Shown: positions 1 through 9,799 of the stretch, one piece after another | Numbering within the stretch: position 1 is the first letter of the stretch | How the letters are laid out: every line of letters begins with the position of its first letter | Assembly: GCF_000317105.1 (NCBI RefSeq) | Contig: NC_019693.1 | Span: 7,358,501 to 7,422,500 of the forward strand | From: Oscillatoria acuminata PCC 6304 | Lineage (GTDB): Bacteria; Cyanobacteriota; Cyanobacteriia; Cyanobacteriales; Laspinemataceae | Direction: 5' to 3' | DNA: 64,000 bases | Notes under the pieces: model-generated | Told to the model about the DNA's origin: nothing | Database searches by the model: none | Seen by the model: only the letters and a program-made list of their open reading frames with translations | Position numbers and translations under genes: made by a program

Positions 1-459
1 GGTATTGTCAAAAGCTGTTTCCCCAGTTTCTCGGGCTAAATCTGCCCCGGCTTTAGCGTGTTTGCCCAGTTCGTTGGCAGCATTTTCAGCGCGATCGCCA
101 ATTTTAGCGGCTTGTCCGGGGACTTCTTCCAGGATGCCGCCAAGGTCTTTATTCGGATAGGTTCGGGAATCGTCTTTGATCCGGCGTTCGGCGCTATCTT
201 TGAGTGCTTTGGCTTTGGCTTCAGCACGGTTCGTCGCCTGTTGTCGGGGGTCCGTATCTGGATACTCGTTCATTCCTCCTTCATAGGTGGAGTTGACGTA
301 CTTGGAGGGCATTTCTTCTCTCACCTGGTCCGAAGTTTTGGCCATGACAGACGGGGTACTACTACAAGCAGTCCCGACGAAGAGTAGCAGTCCGGCCATT
401 ATTCCGGTTAAAATTTGTCGAAGGCTAATATTTTTGAGCCAATTAATCATCTGTTTCAT
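1..459 (-). CDS. small secreted/lipoprotein-like protein, partial (DUF6658-like)
   Basis: The frame is open for 153 codons and runs off the left edge of the window, so the C-terminus is missing. The ATG at 459 is preceded by AAAGGAG seven bases upstream, which fixes the start. The protein opens with a basic N-region (MKQMINWLKNISLRQ), a hydrophobic stretch and LLLFVGTACSS. Cys32 could be lipidated, although the lipobox is weak. After that it is hydrophilic and Ala/Lys/Glu-rich, with repeated AKAKALKDSAERR and AAKIGDRAENAANELGKHAKAGADLA segments that look like an amphipathic helix. This resembles the small cyanobacterial proteins grouped as DUF6658; that family name is from memory and unverified. 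The function is unknown; a membrane- or thylakoid-associated stress role would be a guess. Confidence 0.65.
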   Translation of the reverse strand, partial: MKQMINWLKNISLRQILTGIMAGLLLFVGTACSSTPSVMAKTSDQVREEMPSKYVNSTYEGGMNEYPDTDPRQQATNRAEAKAKALKDSAERRIKDDSRTYPNKDLGGILEEVPGQAAKIGDRAENAANELGKHAKAGADLARETGETAFDNT

Positions 460-880
460 ACAAAACTCCTTTGAATTTCAGTAGCATTATTGTCGCTTTT
501 TGCCTTAAATTTGCTCGGGTAAAAGCGGCTGTTGCATACTTCTATGATTGTTATTTTGAGAAAGTTAAATTTTCCTCAATGACTACCAGCTTAGAGTGCC
601 AGTGGCGATCGCAACCTCTACCGAAAGTATCATTTTTTACCGATTTCTCTAAGGCTGCAAAAGTAGCGACAGTACATTGCCCGATTACGGGTTCGCGGGT
701 CTGATGAATTAAAAAATTTCCTCTTGTGGGGGGATGTCACAGAACTCTGCTGATGAATCACTGTCTGTTTTAGCAACAGGAAGCCTGTAATCACAAAAAA
801 TGGACAAGCGATCGCTTATCCATCTATTTCAGCATTGTCCTGATGTCAATGCCCGAGGTAAAAAACAGAGGATCCTCAGA
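460..880. other. intergenic, no gene seen
   Basis: This 421-bp stretch lies between the divergent end of the first lipoprotein gene and the 3' end of the subtilase gene. It is AT-rich and has HIP1-type GCGATCGC-like sites near 605 and 810. Small open frames on the plus strand have no ribosome binding site or protein-like composition. I see no RNA or terminator that I can support. Confidence 0.5.
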
Positions 881-3661
881 TTAGGCCAGTGCCAACGTAA
901 TGCCCTCGGGTTGTGCGGTTTCAATCAGGATTTGCTCCACTTGAGCGGGAGTCAAGGTGGGATTGGCTTCCAGCATCAGGGCTACGACCCCAGCGACATG
1001 GGGGGCGGCCATTGAGGTCCCGGTTCTGAAGTTGTAGTCCTGATACAGGTCCGTGGATAACACATCAACCCCGGGGGCGACTACCAAGGGGAGAGGATTG
1101 GGTCCGGCTGGATTGGAAAAGGTGGCTAATTGATTGTCGCTATTAACTGCACCCACGGCGATCGCCAGGTTTTGGCGGGCTAAAAATGCTGGATTACTCG
1201 GTCGAGTCGCACCAAAACGCTCTCTCTCATTTCCGGCGGAAATCACCGCCACAACGCCCTGTTCTCGGGCAAATGCCAGGGCTGCCTCCGTCAACGGAAA
1301 CATCGAGTCGTCTAAATAGCTCCCTAAACTCATTTGCAAGACTTGTGCGCCATTCTCCACCGCATACCGAATTCCTGAAGCAATCGCCATATCTGCTTCA
1401 GCGCGGGTTTGCTGGTAGTCTCCCAGGACTCGGACGGGCATAATGCTGGCATTGTAGGCCACTCCATTCATTTCGGCGGGGAATAGTCCAGTAACGATAT
1501 CTACCCCATTCCGTTGCGCTGCCACAGTCCCGGCGACATGGGTTCCATGAGCATTATACAAGTCTGGATTGGGGTCGTTATTGCCATCCACAAAATCCCA
1601 GCCCCACACATCATCGACGAATCCATTCCCATCATCGTCAATGCCATTATTGGCAATTTCATTGGGATTGACCCAGATATTATGAGTGAGGTCCGGATGC
1701 TGCAAGTCCACCCCATCATCTAAGACGGCGACAATCACGCCTTCTCCCGTAAATCCTCGATTCCAAACTGCTGGAACATTCATTAAGTTGAGGTCACGGG
1801 TATTATTGGAAAAAGCCTCACTAGTGAGGTCGCCAACCGGGGCTAAACCAGGTTCCCCGATCGCACGGGCAACGGCATCGGCAGCATCCACTAACCCATA
1901 GCCAAATAGGGTATTAAAGTTTGAGGGGGACGGAGTTCCTGTAAGGCTGAGATCATAGGTCGTATCCCTGGCAAATCGATTGACACTCACAAAATAGTCC
2001 CCGGCAGGCAATCCCCGAAATGTGATTTGTTCTGAATCCCTGGGAAGGAGTGGCATTTCACCCAGGGAGTTAAAGATGTCTTCCAGGGTGGGGGCCATGC
2101 TGAGAATTTCCCCACTGTCTACGATGCCATTGCCGTTGACATCCTGAATCAAATATAAATCTGCACTGGTCCCGACTCCTTGCAAATTCATCTGAATGTC
2201 GCTGGGGGCAGTGAGACTAAAGCGGTAGGTATCGGCCAGATTTGTAGGCGTTAGATTGCCGACAACGGTTTGGGGGGTGGGAGATAAGGGCGCGACTAAG
2301 GGAACGGCTTCTAACAAGGGAAACTTTACAGGTTTTGTTTCCACGGTTACGTTATAGGTTGTGTCGCCGCTATATTGTTCCACCAGGATATAATACTCTC
2401 CAGCAACGAGGGCCGGAATGTAGATGTTTTCCGCTTCAGTGCCGATGCGGATTTCACGGCCAATTACTTCATCGAAGGAGATGATTCCATCTTGGTTGCG
2501 ATCGATGCCAATCTTGACATCTGCATCGGCACTGAGTCCATCTAGGGTCACCTGCAATTGGTTCGGAGTTGCTAAGGAAAACCGATAAATATCAACCGGA
2601 TCCAAGTCTCCTACTTGTTCAGGCACCGGAATTCCAGCGCTGGCTAAGATCTCATCCACGGAGATGATCCCCGCATTTGTGAGGTCTCCGAGGTAAAATG
2701 CTTCTGCTAGGGTGTTGCCGACATAATCCGGTGGCACATCGGTCCGAGGGGTTGCCTGGAGGTTAAGAGAGTAGATGGGGGAACCCTCATACCGATTCAC
2801 TTCCACAAAGTAAGTGCCTGCTGGCAAACTGCGATTGATACTTTCGGAGGAAGTTGCATCGTTCATGGAGGAGGCGATGATTTCTCCGTAATCGATTTTG
2901 TTATTTTGATTGACGTCCTCCGCTAGATACAGATCCGCATCACCCATAGCGCCATTGAGGACTAAGCTCACGTCGCTAGGACTATCTAAAGTGAAACGGT
3001 AGAATTGTTTGGGGCGCAACAAACTCAGTATTCCATTGACAAAACGGCTTTCTAACAGTCCCAGATTGGTGGCTGAACTGAGTGCTCCGGGGGGACTCTG
3101 GGGGGTGAGGTTCGGAGAGGGCGGATTCTGGGTAGTGAGGCTGGCGATTCGTCCTTCTGCTTTACCGGCGGTGAGATAATGCTGAATCGAACTCATCTGA
3201 CCGGCATTGACGGCTGTCGCTACATCAGGGTTGTTTTCCAAATAGAAGGATCGGTTAAACCCCCACCCCGGTTCGCGGTCCTCGAATAAACCCGCTTGGA
3301 TAAAATGTTGATAAGGAGTGATTAAGTTGGCGGTGACTGATGTGGCTACATCAGGATAGGTTTCCAGGTAAAAATCGCTAAAAAATTCAAAGATGGGATT
3401 GCGACGTTCGGCTTGTCCCATGTTGATGAAATGTTCGATCGCAGAGGTTGTTCCAGCAGCGACGGCTTGCGCGATATCCGGGTTTTGGGCTAAATAATAC
3501 TCGCTATCAAAAAACACACTGGGATCTCGCCCTTCAAATTTTCCAAAATTCATAAAATGCTCGAAGCCACTCGCGAAAACTCCTGTGGCTACAGCTTCTT
3601 TGATGTCTGGGTTTTGATTGAGATAGTAGATTTCATCAAACAAGTGAGTGATATTTAACAT
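881..3661 (-). CDS. subtilisin-like S8 serine protease with N-terminal repeats and PPC domains
   Basis: This 926-aa protein is a calcium-rich, probably extracellular endopeptidase. Residues 9-175 hold four repeats of about 48 aa with the pattern YYL-x-NPDIxxAV ... HFxxxGxxEGR. Residues 200-600 hold three PPC-like beta domains, each carrying an EF-hand/dockerin-like calcium loop (DVNQNNKIDYGE, DRNQDGIISFDE, DVNGNGIVDSGE). The S8 domain covers about 620-915. The catalytic triad is intact: Asp648 in VAVLDDG, His705 in HGTHVAG and Ser883 in GTSMAAPHV, with oxyanion Asn811. There is no Sec signal peptide; the protein starts MLNITHLFD. It is a paralogue of the next gene upstream (3998-6307) in the same order, and both begin ML...LF. 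The export route is unknown. An enzymatically active protease is very likely; the substrate is unknown. Confidence 0.93.
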   Translation of the reverse strand: MLNITHLFDEIYYLNQNPDIKEAVATGVFASGFEHFMNFGKFEGRDPSVFFDSEYYLAQNPDIAQAVAAGTTSAIEHFINMGQAERRNPIFEFFSDFYLETYPDVATSVTANLITPYQHFIQAGLFEDREPGWGFNRSFYLENNPDVATAVNAGQMSSIQHYLTAGKAEGRIASLTTQNPPSPNLTPQSPPGALSSATNLGLLESRFVNGILSLLRPKQFYRFTLDSPSDVSLVLNGAMGDADLYLAEDVNQNNKIDYGEIIASSMNDATSSESINRSLPAGTYFVEVNRYEGSPIYSLNLQATPRTDVPPDYVGNTLAEAFYLGDLTNAGIISVDEILASAGIPVPEQVGDLDPVDIYRFSLATPNQLQVTLDGLSADADVKIGIDRNQDGIISFDEVIGREIRIGTEAENIYIPALVAGEYYILVEQYSGDTTYNVTVETKPVKFPLLEAVPLVAPLSPTPQTVVGNLTPTNLADTYRFSLTAPSDIQMNLQGVGTSADLYLIQDVNGNGIVDSGEILSMAPTLEDIFNSLGEMPLLPRDSEQITFRGLPAGDYFVSVNRFARDTTYDLSLTGTPSPSNFNTLFGYGLVDAADAVARAIGEPGLAPVGDLTSEAFSNNTRDLNLMNVPAVWNRGFTGEGVIVAVLDDGVDLQHPDLTHNIWVNPNEIANNGIDDDGNGFVDDVWGWDFVDGNNDPNPDLYNAHGTHVAGTVAAQRNGVDIVTGLFPAEMNGVAYNASIMPVRVLGDYQQTRAEADMAIASGIRYAVENGAQVLQMSLGSYLDDSMFPLTEAALAFAREQGVVAVISAGNERERFGATRPSNPAFLARQNLAIAVGAVNSDNQLATFSNPAGPNPLPLVVAPGVDVLSTDLYQDYNFRTGTSMAAPHVAGVVALMLEANPTLTPAQVEQILIETAQPEGITLALA

Positions 3662-3750
3662 TACGCCGCACTCTTTTCTGTGAAGGAATAATTAATGGTT
3701 CCAGTGTATCTAATCCCCTAGAAATTAAGGGTAAAGATTTATTAAATTTA

Positions 3751-3963
3751 TTAAATTGATTCAGAACTTAGGTGATTAATTCCCGGATTTTCAAATAGTT
3801 TCAGTTGAGAATACGAACATTTTTTGCATAACCACTGCAATCTTTTTTTAGGGCTAAAATAATCCCAATTTTGAGCCCATGACTGCTCAATGGCTGGGTC
3901 CAAGTTCCGATAACCTTGCTCTGGCGGCTCGTTCCCGAGATTAAATCCAGAGGCTAGAACCAT
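3751..3963 (-). CDS. possible small protein with a CxxC motif
   Basis: A 70-aa frame sits in the gap between the two subtilase genes, on the same strand. It contains WLCKKC, which could be half of a metal-binding knuckle, and its composition is protein-like (Trp-, Glu- and Asn-containing). The upstream bases show no Shine-Dalgarno sequence, and I recognise no family. It could be a real small gene, a decayed fragment or chance. Confidence 0.25.
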   Translation of the reverse strand: MVLASGFNLGNEPPEQGYRNLDPAIEQSWAQNWDYFSPKKRLQWLCKKCSYSQLKLFENPGINHLSSESI

Positions 3964-3997
3964 TGGTGTTTATTGTTTCGGTGACGATTTTACCGGG

Positions 3998-6307
3998 TTA
4001 GACCGAGACGCTAGAAGGGTTGGCGGTTTCGATGAGGATGCGTTCCACTTCTGCCGGGGTTAAATAGGGATTAGCTTGCAACATCAAGGCAACCACTCCA
4101 GAAAGATAGGGAGCAGACATGGAAGTGCCATCTAAGGTAAAATAATTTTGATTGGGGGTGGTGGAACGGATGCCGACGCCCGGGGCCACCAGGAAAGGAT
4201 AAGAACCCAAGGCGGACCCGGCGGGATTGGAGAAGGGGGCGACTCGCCGATCGCGATCGACTGCACCCACGGCAATTCCCAGTCCTTCGGCGGCGCGAAT
4301 GGCCGGATCTGCCGGTTGAGTCGCCCGGGCTGCGCCTTCATTTCCCGAGGCAAAAACTGCGACAACTCCGCGATCGCGTGCAAAGCGCAAAGCCTCAGCA
4401 ATCCGTTCTGTAGGCGGTTCTCCGGGCAAATTCCCTAAGCTCAAATTTAACACCTGTGCACCATTATTGACGGCATAGCGAATTCCGTTGGCGACGGCAA
4501 TTTCAAATTGGTCGAAAGATTGGCGATCGTCCAGAACACGCACGGGCATTAGGGTCGCATTATATGCTACTCCGGTCACATCAAAGGGGATTCCCCCATT
4601 GAAAGTCCCATCAATTCCATTTCTCTGTGCACCAATAATCCCAGCTAGGTGCGTCGCATGACGTTCCGTCGAGTAAGAAAAGGAGGGATTCCCATTCCCA
4701 TCTACAAAATCATAGCCATGAAAGTCATCGATAAACCCATTGCCATCATTATCTAACCCATTGCCGGGAATTTCACCGACATTTACCCAGAGATTCCCCT
4801 GGAGGTCCCGATGAGTGAGATCGATTCCCGTATCCAAAACCGCGACAACTACGCCCTCGCCACTATATCCCCGGTCCCAAACGGCGGGTACATTAATCAT
4901 ATCTAAGGCATAATTATTGACGATGGGATTGGGAACTTGAGGAAACGGGGTCGATTCTCCCAGGACCCGCGCTACGGCAGCGCCAGCATCCACTAACCCA
5001 AACCCAAAGTTAGGGTCAAACATTGGGGGTGGCAAGTCTAAAGTCCGGGTATCTGACTCGGGGGAGATATCGGGGAAAAGACTCAAGTCATACGGGGTTT
5101 CTCCTTCTACAGGTTTCACCCAAATGGAATAGGTTCCGGCTTCTAAGGCACTGTGGGTAATCGTTTCGGGTTGATTGCCTGGGGTGGTGGACTCGGCAAG
5201 AATTTCGGCGGTTTCCGGGGATTCCTGAACTAAAAATAAGTCTACATCAGCCGTTAATCCCTTCAATTCGATCTGAACTGGGGTGGTTGTCTCTAGGGTA
5301 AATTGGTAGATGTCTGCGGACTGGTTGGGTTCTAAGAAGTCCCTCAGGAGGATTTCTGAGGAGAGTGAACCGAGGTTCTGGGGGTATAATTCTTGGTTTT
5401 CTGTCAGGTTGGGGTAGGACTGGGAAAGGGGGACAGTGGAGAGACTCAGATGATAGGAGGTTTCCCCGTTTTGGGCGGCGATCGCCAGGGAGTAATCCCC
5501 CGGATTTAAGACGCGATTCAGGAGTTTAGCTTGGGTTCCCGGTTCCGTATCCACAGCGATCGCCTCGGTGAAGTCAAAAACTCGGTTGTCGTTGTGGTCC
5601 TGATACAGGGTGACCTGGATATCATCACTTAGTCTACTCAGGAGTAAACTCACTTGACTGGGGCTATCTACCCGAAACCGATAGCGTTGCGGTGAGGTGT
5701 CTGGAGAAGTCGCCCCGGTTAGATTTCGGGTAGATAGCACCCCCAATTCTAGGGTTTCATTGAGGGCGAGGGGTGAGGTATTTTCCGTTGCTGCACGTCC
5801 CTCAGATGCCCCGAATAGTAGATAATGTTCGACTGCACTAAGTTGTCCTGTTTTCACAAATGCAGCAACATCAGGATGATGGTTTAAATAAAATGTAGCA
5901 TCAAAATCGGGTCCCGGAGACCGTCCTTCCTGTTGTCCCGACTTGACAAAATGTTCGTAAGCGGTCAGTAAATCCGCTGTGACTGCTGTAGCAATATCCG
6001 GGTTGCGATCGAGATAAATATCGGTAAAAAATTCTGTAATAGGATCGCGATTTTCAAATTGACCTGCTGCAATGAAGTGTTGCAGGGCTGTCGTTTCTCC
6101 CGTACTGACTGCCATTTTGACATCGGGATATAAGGCTAAATAAAAATCGGGTTCAAACCAAGCGCTGGGTTGGCGATTTTCAAATTGACCCGCCTCCATA
6201 AAATGTTCTAAACCACTGGTTAAAATACCCGCACTTACTGTAGCCATCACGTCGGGATTATGGCTGAGGTAATAGCTTTCGTTAAATAAGCTGGTGGGGT
6301 CTAACAC
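3998..6307 (-). CDS. second subtilisin-like S8 serine protease with N-terminal repeats
   Basis: This 769-aa paralogue of the 881-3661 protease has the same order of parts: four YYL/FYL-NPDV repeats at about 10-180, two PPC-like domains at 190-420 (one loop reads DHNDNRVFDFTE), then the S8 domain at about 465-765. The triad is Asp492 (VAVLDTG), His550 and Ser729 (GTSMSAPYLSG), with oxyanion Asn656. The usual HGTHVAG motif reads HATHLAG, a Gly-to-Ala change beside the catalytic His that could alter activity. There is no Sec signal peptide. One fewer PPC domain explains its shorter length. The pair probably arose by tandem duplication and divergence; co-transcription is plausible but the 336-bp gap makes it uncertain. 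Confidence 0.92.
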   Translation of the reverse strand: MLDPTSLFNESYYLSHNPDVMATVSAGILTSGLEHFMEAGQFENRQPSAWFEPDFYLALYPDVKMAVSTGETTALQHFIAAGQFENRDPITEFFTDIYLDRNPDIATAVTADLLTAYEHFVKSGQQEGRSPGPDFDATFYLNHHPDVAAFVKTGQLSAVEHYLLFGASEGRAATENTSPLALNETLELGVLSTRNLTGATSPDTSPQRYRFRVDSPSQVSLLLSRLSDDIQVTLYQDHNDNRVFDFTEAIAVDTEPGTQAKLLNRVLNPGDYSLAIAAQNGETSYHLSLSTVPLSQSYPNLTENQELYPQNLGSLSSEILLRDFLEPNQSADIYQFTLETTTPVQIELKGLTADVDLFLVQESPETAEILAESTTPGNQPETITHSALEAGTYSIWVKPVEGETPYDLSLFPDISPESDTRTLDLPPPMFDPNFGFGLVDAGAAVARVLGESTPFPQVPNPIVNNYALDMINVPAVWDRGYSGEGVVVAVLDTGIDLTHRDLQGNLWVNVGEIPGNGLDNDGNGFIDDFHGYDFVDGNGNPSFSYSTERHATHLAGIIGAQRNGIDGTFNGGIPFDVTGVAYNATLMPVRVLDDRQSFDQFEIAVANGIRYAVNNGAQVLNLSLGNLPGEPPTERIAEALRFARDRGVVAVFASGNEGAARATQPADPAIRAAEGLGIAVGAVDRDRRVAPFSNPAGSALGSYPFLVAPGVGIRSTTPNQNYFTLDGTSMSAPYLSGVVALMLQANPYLTPAEVERILIETANPSSVSV

Positions 6308-6484
6308 AATCTACTCTTCTCGACTATTAAGCAACAGGATCCTGGTTTTGGGCGATTGATCGCGTTCAGGGGTTTGAATCAGGCGATCGCTAGAATGGTG
6401 GTTGGTTTTCATCTTATCATATTTTTCCTTGGCAGAAGTGACACCGTTTCAGCAATCAGAACTTACACAATCTTTAAAATTAAC

Positions 6485-6601
6485 CCCTAAATGTAAAGGA
6501 ATCATGAGCGAATCGCCTCTACATTTAGGGTGGATTCTCAACATCTGCGTAAGTCCGGGCAATCTAACGCTGGATTGTAGGGGCAGTCAATAAACTGCCC
6601 C
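6485..6601. terminator. hairpins downstream of the metalloprotease gene
   Basis: The 325-bp gap 6308-6632 holds two inverted repeats. CCCTAAATGTA at 6485-6495 pairs with TACATTTAGGG at 6520-6530. GGGGCAGT at 6580-6587 pairs with ACTGCCCC at 6594-6601 over a 6-nt loop. The second lies 32 bases past the stop of the minus-strand metalloprotease and could end its transcript. It has no T-tract, so it may only be a repeat palindrome. Confidence 0.35.
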
Positions 6602-6632
6602 GGTCGGGTACATCCCCCAATGTCAGTCCCGA

Positions 6633-8219
6633 TTAAGCGAATTCGCTCCTAAATTGTGGTAAAATGTACTCTTCAGCAGCGCCGTAGTTAACAGTCCAAC
6701 CGAGATCTCGTAAAGAAGCGATGGTTAATGCACTGGTGACTTGCTGCTCATCGGGATGTCCAGCTTCTACCCCAATTTCATTATCAAAGGTGGGATTTTT
6801 GCGCCAGTGACCCAAGTCAGAACCTTCCCCCACGTTAACCGTGAGTTCGACAGGAGTGGGAATGAATGTGCCGAGTATTTCTCCATACACTTGTCCCGCA
6901 AAGGTATTGGCAGCGTATAACCCCTGGGTATAATCCGCGATCATCTGGTGGTCTTCCCAGAAGGTTCCGAATCCCACAACGTGAGCGAGTTCGTGAATCA
7001 TGGTATCATAGAGGTAGCGGGGATGGTCCAGGAGGTCACTCTCGGGGTTGGGGTTGAAGATGACTTCACCCGTGACTGGCATGGGGAGAGTATTCAGCCG
7101 TCGCACTTGGGTCGGTCCTGCGGCAGCGACGAATCCGGGTCCTAAATCTAGGGCTTCAATATTGACGGTGATAGCATGGGGAGTATTAAAGGGACTCTGG
7201 GTAATCATTTGTTCAATGCGATCGGCAGCTTTGCGGATGGTTTGCCGATGGGAAGCACTTAAGATATCGGTTCCGGTTCCGAAATTGAGTTCCAGGGAAA
7301 AGGCTTGAGGGTCCGTGGGACTAGGGGTAAATTGAGTATTGAGGGTGTAATTGGCGGGGTTGTGATTGAAGGCGATCGCTTGTAGGGTATAAGTGCCCGG
7401 GTCTAAAAATTGGCGGATGGATTCATCAGTAGGACCGCGATTGGGTTGCCATGCCAGGATTTCGACTTCTTCATTATCAATCATGCCGTTACCATTGCGA
7501 TCGGCGACTGGATCAATGATGCCATTGCCGTTGAACTCTCGAACTAGGCGTAAGTCGGCATCTCCCGTTAAGTTAGTGAGTTCAGCGGTGAAAATTCCGG
7601 GGCGATCGAGGGTGAAGCGATAGAAATCTTCGGGATTGCTGGCACTCACTTGTCCGACAACCCTCTGAGGCGGTTGAAATGCCAAGGCGCGATCGCTCGT
7701 TTCTAATCCGGCGATCGTGATGGGAATGGCGGTAGCGATAGTATTTCCGGGAGTGGGTTCGGGTGTTTCTGCGGGAGGTTCAGGGAAACCGATGAGATTA
7801 GGGGTCGAGGGAGAGTGAGAGGGGTCCTCATGGTTACCTGTGAGACGATCGCGACTGACGGAAAGAACCTGATGATAATCGGTGAGGGAGTCACCCTCTG
7901 CTAGACTAGCGGGTTGGGTCATCCTCCCCTGAATCATTTGTACCCACAGGGTGGCTAAGGGGTCTGTCGGCTGTTGAGGTTGACGGGAGAACCCGGGGAA
8001 ATACCCGGTGAAGTCTTCAAGAATAGCTAAATCCTGATGAGATAATTCGGGGAGAATACACTCGGAGTTTTGCAAAGCACTGGGTTGGTGGAGATGGACT
8101 CCCGCTGCGATCGCCCCTGCGAACTCTTCACTGAACGGACTTGAAGCAATCCCGGTAAAGGGGTTGCTCGTTTGGCACAGATCAGACTTCGGGTCAAATA
8201 ACTCACTACTTTCTAACAT
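6633..8219 (-). CDS. leishmanolysin-like zinc metalloprotease with PPC domain
   Basis: I chose the ATG at 8219 (528 aa) because its product begins MLESSELFD, like the ML...LF starts of the two neighbouring subtilases; a longer frame from 8294 adds 25 residues with no family look. Residues about 170-310 form a PPC-like domain with two acidic calcium-type loops (EFNGNGIIDPVADRNGNG). The catalytic part has HELAHVVGFGTFW at about 409, giving two zinc ligands and the Glu base. A His in LGHWRKNP, 62 residues after the first ligand, matches the distant third ligand of the M8 (leishmanolysin) fold. The end ASLRDLGWTVNYGAA is typical of bacterial M8-like proteins. The methionine expected at the Met-turn is not visible (NEIGVEAG). 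It is probably secreted with the subtilases as a proteolytic set. Confidence 0.87.
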   Translation of the reverse strand: MLESSELFDPKSDLCQTSNPFTGIASSPFSEEFAGAIAAGVHLHQPSALQNSECILPELSHQDLAILEDFTGYFPGFSRQPQQPTDPLATLWVQMIQGRMTQPASLAEGDSLTDYHQVLSVSRDRLTGNHEDPSHSPSTPNLIGFPEPPAETPEPTPGNTIATAIPITIAGLETSDRALAFQPPQRVVGQVSASNPEDFYRFTLDRPGIFTAELTNLTGDADLRLVREFNGNGIIDPVADRNGNGMIDNEEVEILAWQPNRGPTDESIRQFLDPGTYTLQAIAFNHNPANYTLNTQFTPSPTDPQAFSLELNFGTGTDILSASHRQTIRKAADRIEQMITQSPFNTPHAITVNIEALDLGPGFVAAAGPTQVRRLNTLPMPVTGEVIFNPNPESDLLDHPRYLYDTMIHELAHVVGFGTFWEDHQMIADYTQGLYAANTFAGQVYGEILGTFIPTPVELTVNVGEGSDLGHWRKNPTFDNEIGVEAGHPDEQQVTSALTIASLRDLGWTVNYGAAEEYILPQFRSEFA

Positions 8220-9083
8220 GAGGCAAATTTCTCTGCAATGTAAAACAAAATTTCCATGAAACATTCGCGATCGGTTCCCAGCACAATCGGTCACTGAAAT
8301 GCGGAGAACCGCTTTTCAGCTAATCGTTATGATCCGGAATGTTTCCCTATCAACAAGCTAAATTGGATCCGCTTTTTCAGTTCTCCCCAAAAAGGGAAAT
8401 TGGGCGCTAAAAGTTACCCGTTGTTTCTGGCTTGACTCAACCTTACTTCCCGGTAAATCAGGAATTTGATTAGGATAACCGGGCGTAATTTTATCGAGAT
8501 TACCTGGAGTTTTAAATCAGTTATAATCCTAGGTAAATTGCTGGTTACATTCAATATTCTGTTGCCACAAACCGGCTTTTTTCTGAATAATTACGCTCAT
8601 TTTGCTCACGGATAATAGAGAATCGTCGGTTTTTTGGAGAGGGTATAGAGAATTGTTCGTCAAATAGAGACCCCTTAACAAAAACTGCAATTTTAGAGAG
8701 ACTGAGCAGACCGAATGGGTCAATTTTGTCAGTTAGTGGGCTGAAATTCAACTCCTTAAATGAATTGGCGATCGCCCTAAGCTGTTTCTGGTTCCAGAGT
8801 ACCCCCAATTTTAGCCAAACTCATCACCTGGGTTCAAAAAATCTTTAAAAAAATGCCTCAAAACAGCAGAACTTCCCTCCCTGGGGTCAACAAGAGGAAT
8901 TCGGCTGTTCCGAATCCCTCCTACTGACCCCATAAAACTGGGGCTTATTCTGAAGTCAGGGGTTAGAGAATTATTTTTACCCATTCAGATCAAGAGCATT
9001 TGAACAGGAGTATCCTCCCAGGTTTCCATTCCCAACCCGCTGGAGTTGAACCATCAGGCAACAAAAGTGACCCACCCGACTTG
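8220..9083. other. intergenic, no gene seen
   Basis: An 864-bp AT-rich gap separates the metalloprotease start from the end of the broken endonuclease. Minus-strand frames of 64 and 85 codons at 8529-8808 have no recognisable features or ribosome binding site. Apart from the hairpin at 8883-8931, I see nothing to annotate; the stretch just before 8219 probably holds the metalloprotease promoter. Confidence 0.45.
8883..8931. repeat. imperfect 49-bp inverted repeat
   Basis: The outer arms GGGGTCA (8883-8889) and TGACCCC (8925-8931) flank an inner stem in which GAGGAATTCGG (8894-8904) pairs with CCGAATCCCTC (8910-8920) with one mismatch, over the loop CTGTT. It could be a transcription terminator or a remnant of a palindromic repeat element. 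No T-run follows on either strand. Confidence 0.5.
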
Positions 9084-9798
9084 TTACCCTAAAGTTTGCA
9101 AAAAATCTGCGAGTAACAGTTTATTTTGAAATGTGGCGCGGATTGAATCCCCATTGTTATAATCAATCACCACCTCAAAGCGTTGAAAATCCCCGCTAGG
9201 GGTGTCTAAGTTTGTCGAAGCCGATGTTTTTCTGAATCAGTTATCAATTTCAGTTGTTCCGAAGCATTTTCATATAAATAATCGGGGGTTTTTTCATCAA
9301 AAGCAACATCAAAATTGATGCTTTTAAAAGCATTAACTACATCATCAGAAGGAATGTAAATAACAGAAAATCCATTATTTTAAGTTGTTCTAAAGCGGGT
9401 TTGGTAAAATCTCCAGCTAAGACCACCCCATAAAAAGGGTTTAACTGAGAATACCTTTGAATAATCGGTAAAATTGCCCCTTGAATTTCTTGAACTTTAT
9501 TTTTCGAGTGTTTGGTATATCTCCGCCATGCCGATTCAATAAAAGCTAGAGGAAGGCCACGTTTTTCTTCCGTGCCCCCGACTTCAATCACAAAATCTAA
9601 ATCATGTTTATTTCCATCTTTATCTTCCCAAGTTACCTTTTTCCCCTTGCGAGCAGCACGAGATTTTTGGTAGTCTAAATAGTAGTTTTTACTGGCAGTA
9701 AATATCTCAAGTCGTGGCTTTAAGATATCGTACAAGACAATATCTTCTAAGAGTTTTCCTAATGTTTGCCCAAATTGGTGAGAAGGTGACTGTGCCAT
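9084..9798 (-). pseudogene. type II restriction endonuclease, broken by two frameshifts
   Basis: The natural start is the ATG at 9798, just after the methylase stop, with AGGAGT upstream. The protein has a PD-(D/E)XK-like core: DLDFVIEVGG, then PLAFIESAWRRYTKHS, as in type II endonucleases paired with SPPY methylases. The frame stops after MDFLLFTFLLMM. A single added T near 9358-9360 restores YIPSDDVVNAFKSINFDVAF. That frame runs to a stop at 9206. One more added T near 9208 continues it into LDTPSGDFQRFEVVIDYNNG and on to a stop at 9084. The repaired protein is about 238 aa. Both lesions are single-base losses in short T runs, so a sequencing error is possible. Otherwise the nuclease is truncated and probably inactive. 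Confidence 0.75.
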
Positions 9799-9799
9799 T

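Noticed and set aside
8551-8808. 85-codon minus-strand gene
   Set aside because: No ribosome site, no family features and overlaps another chance frame in an AT-rich gap.
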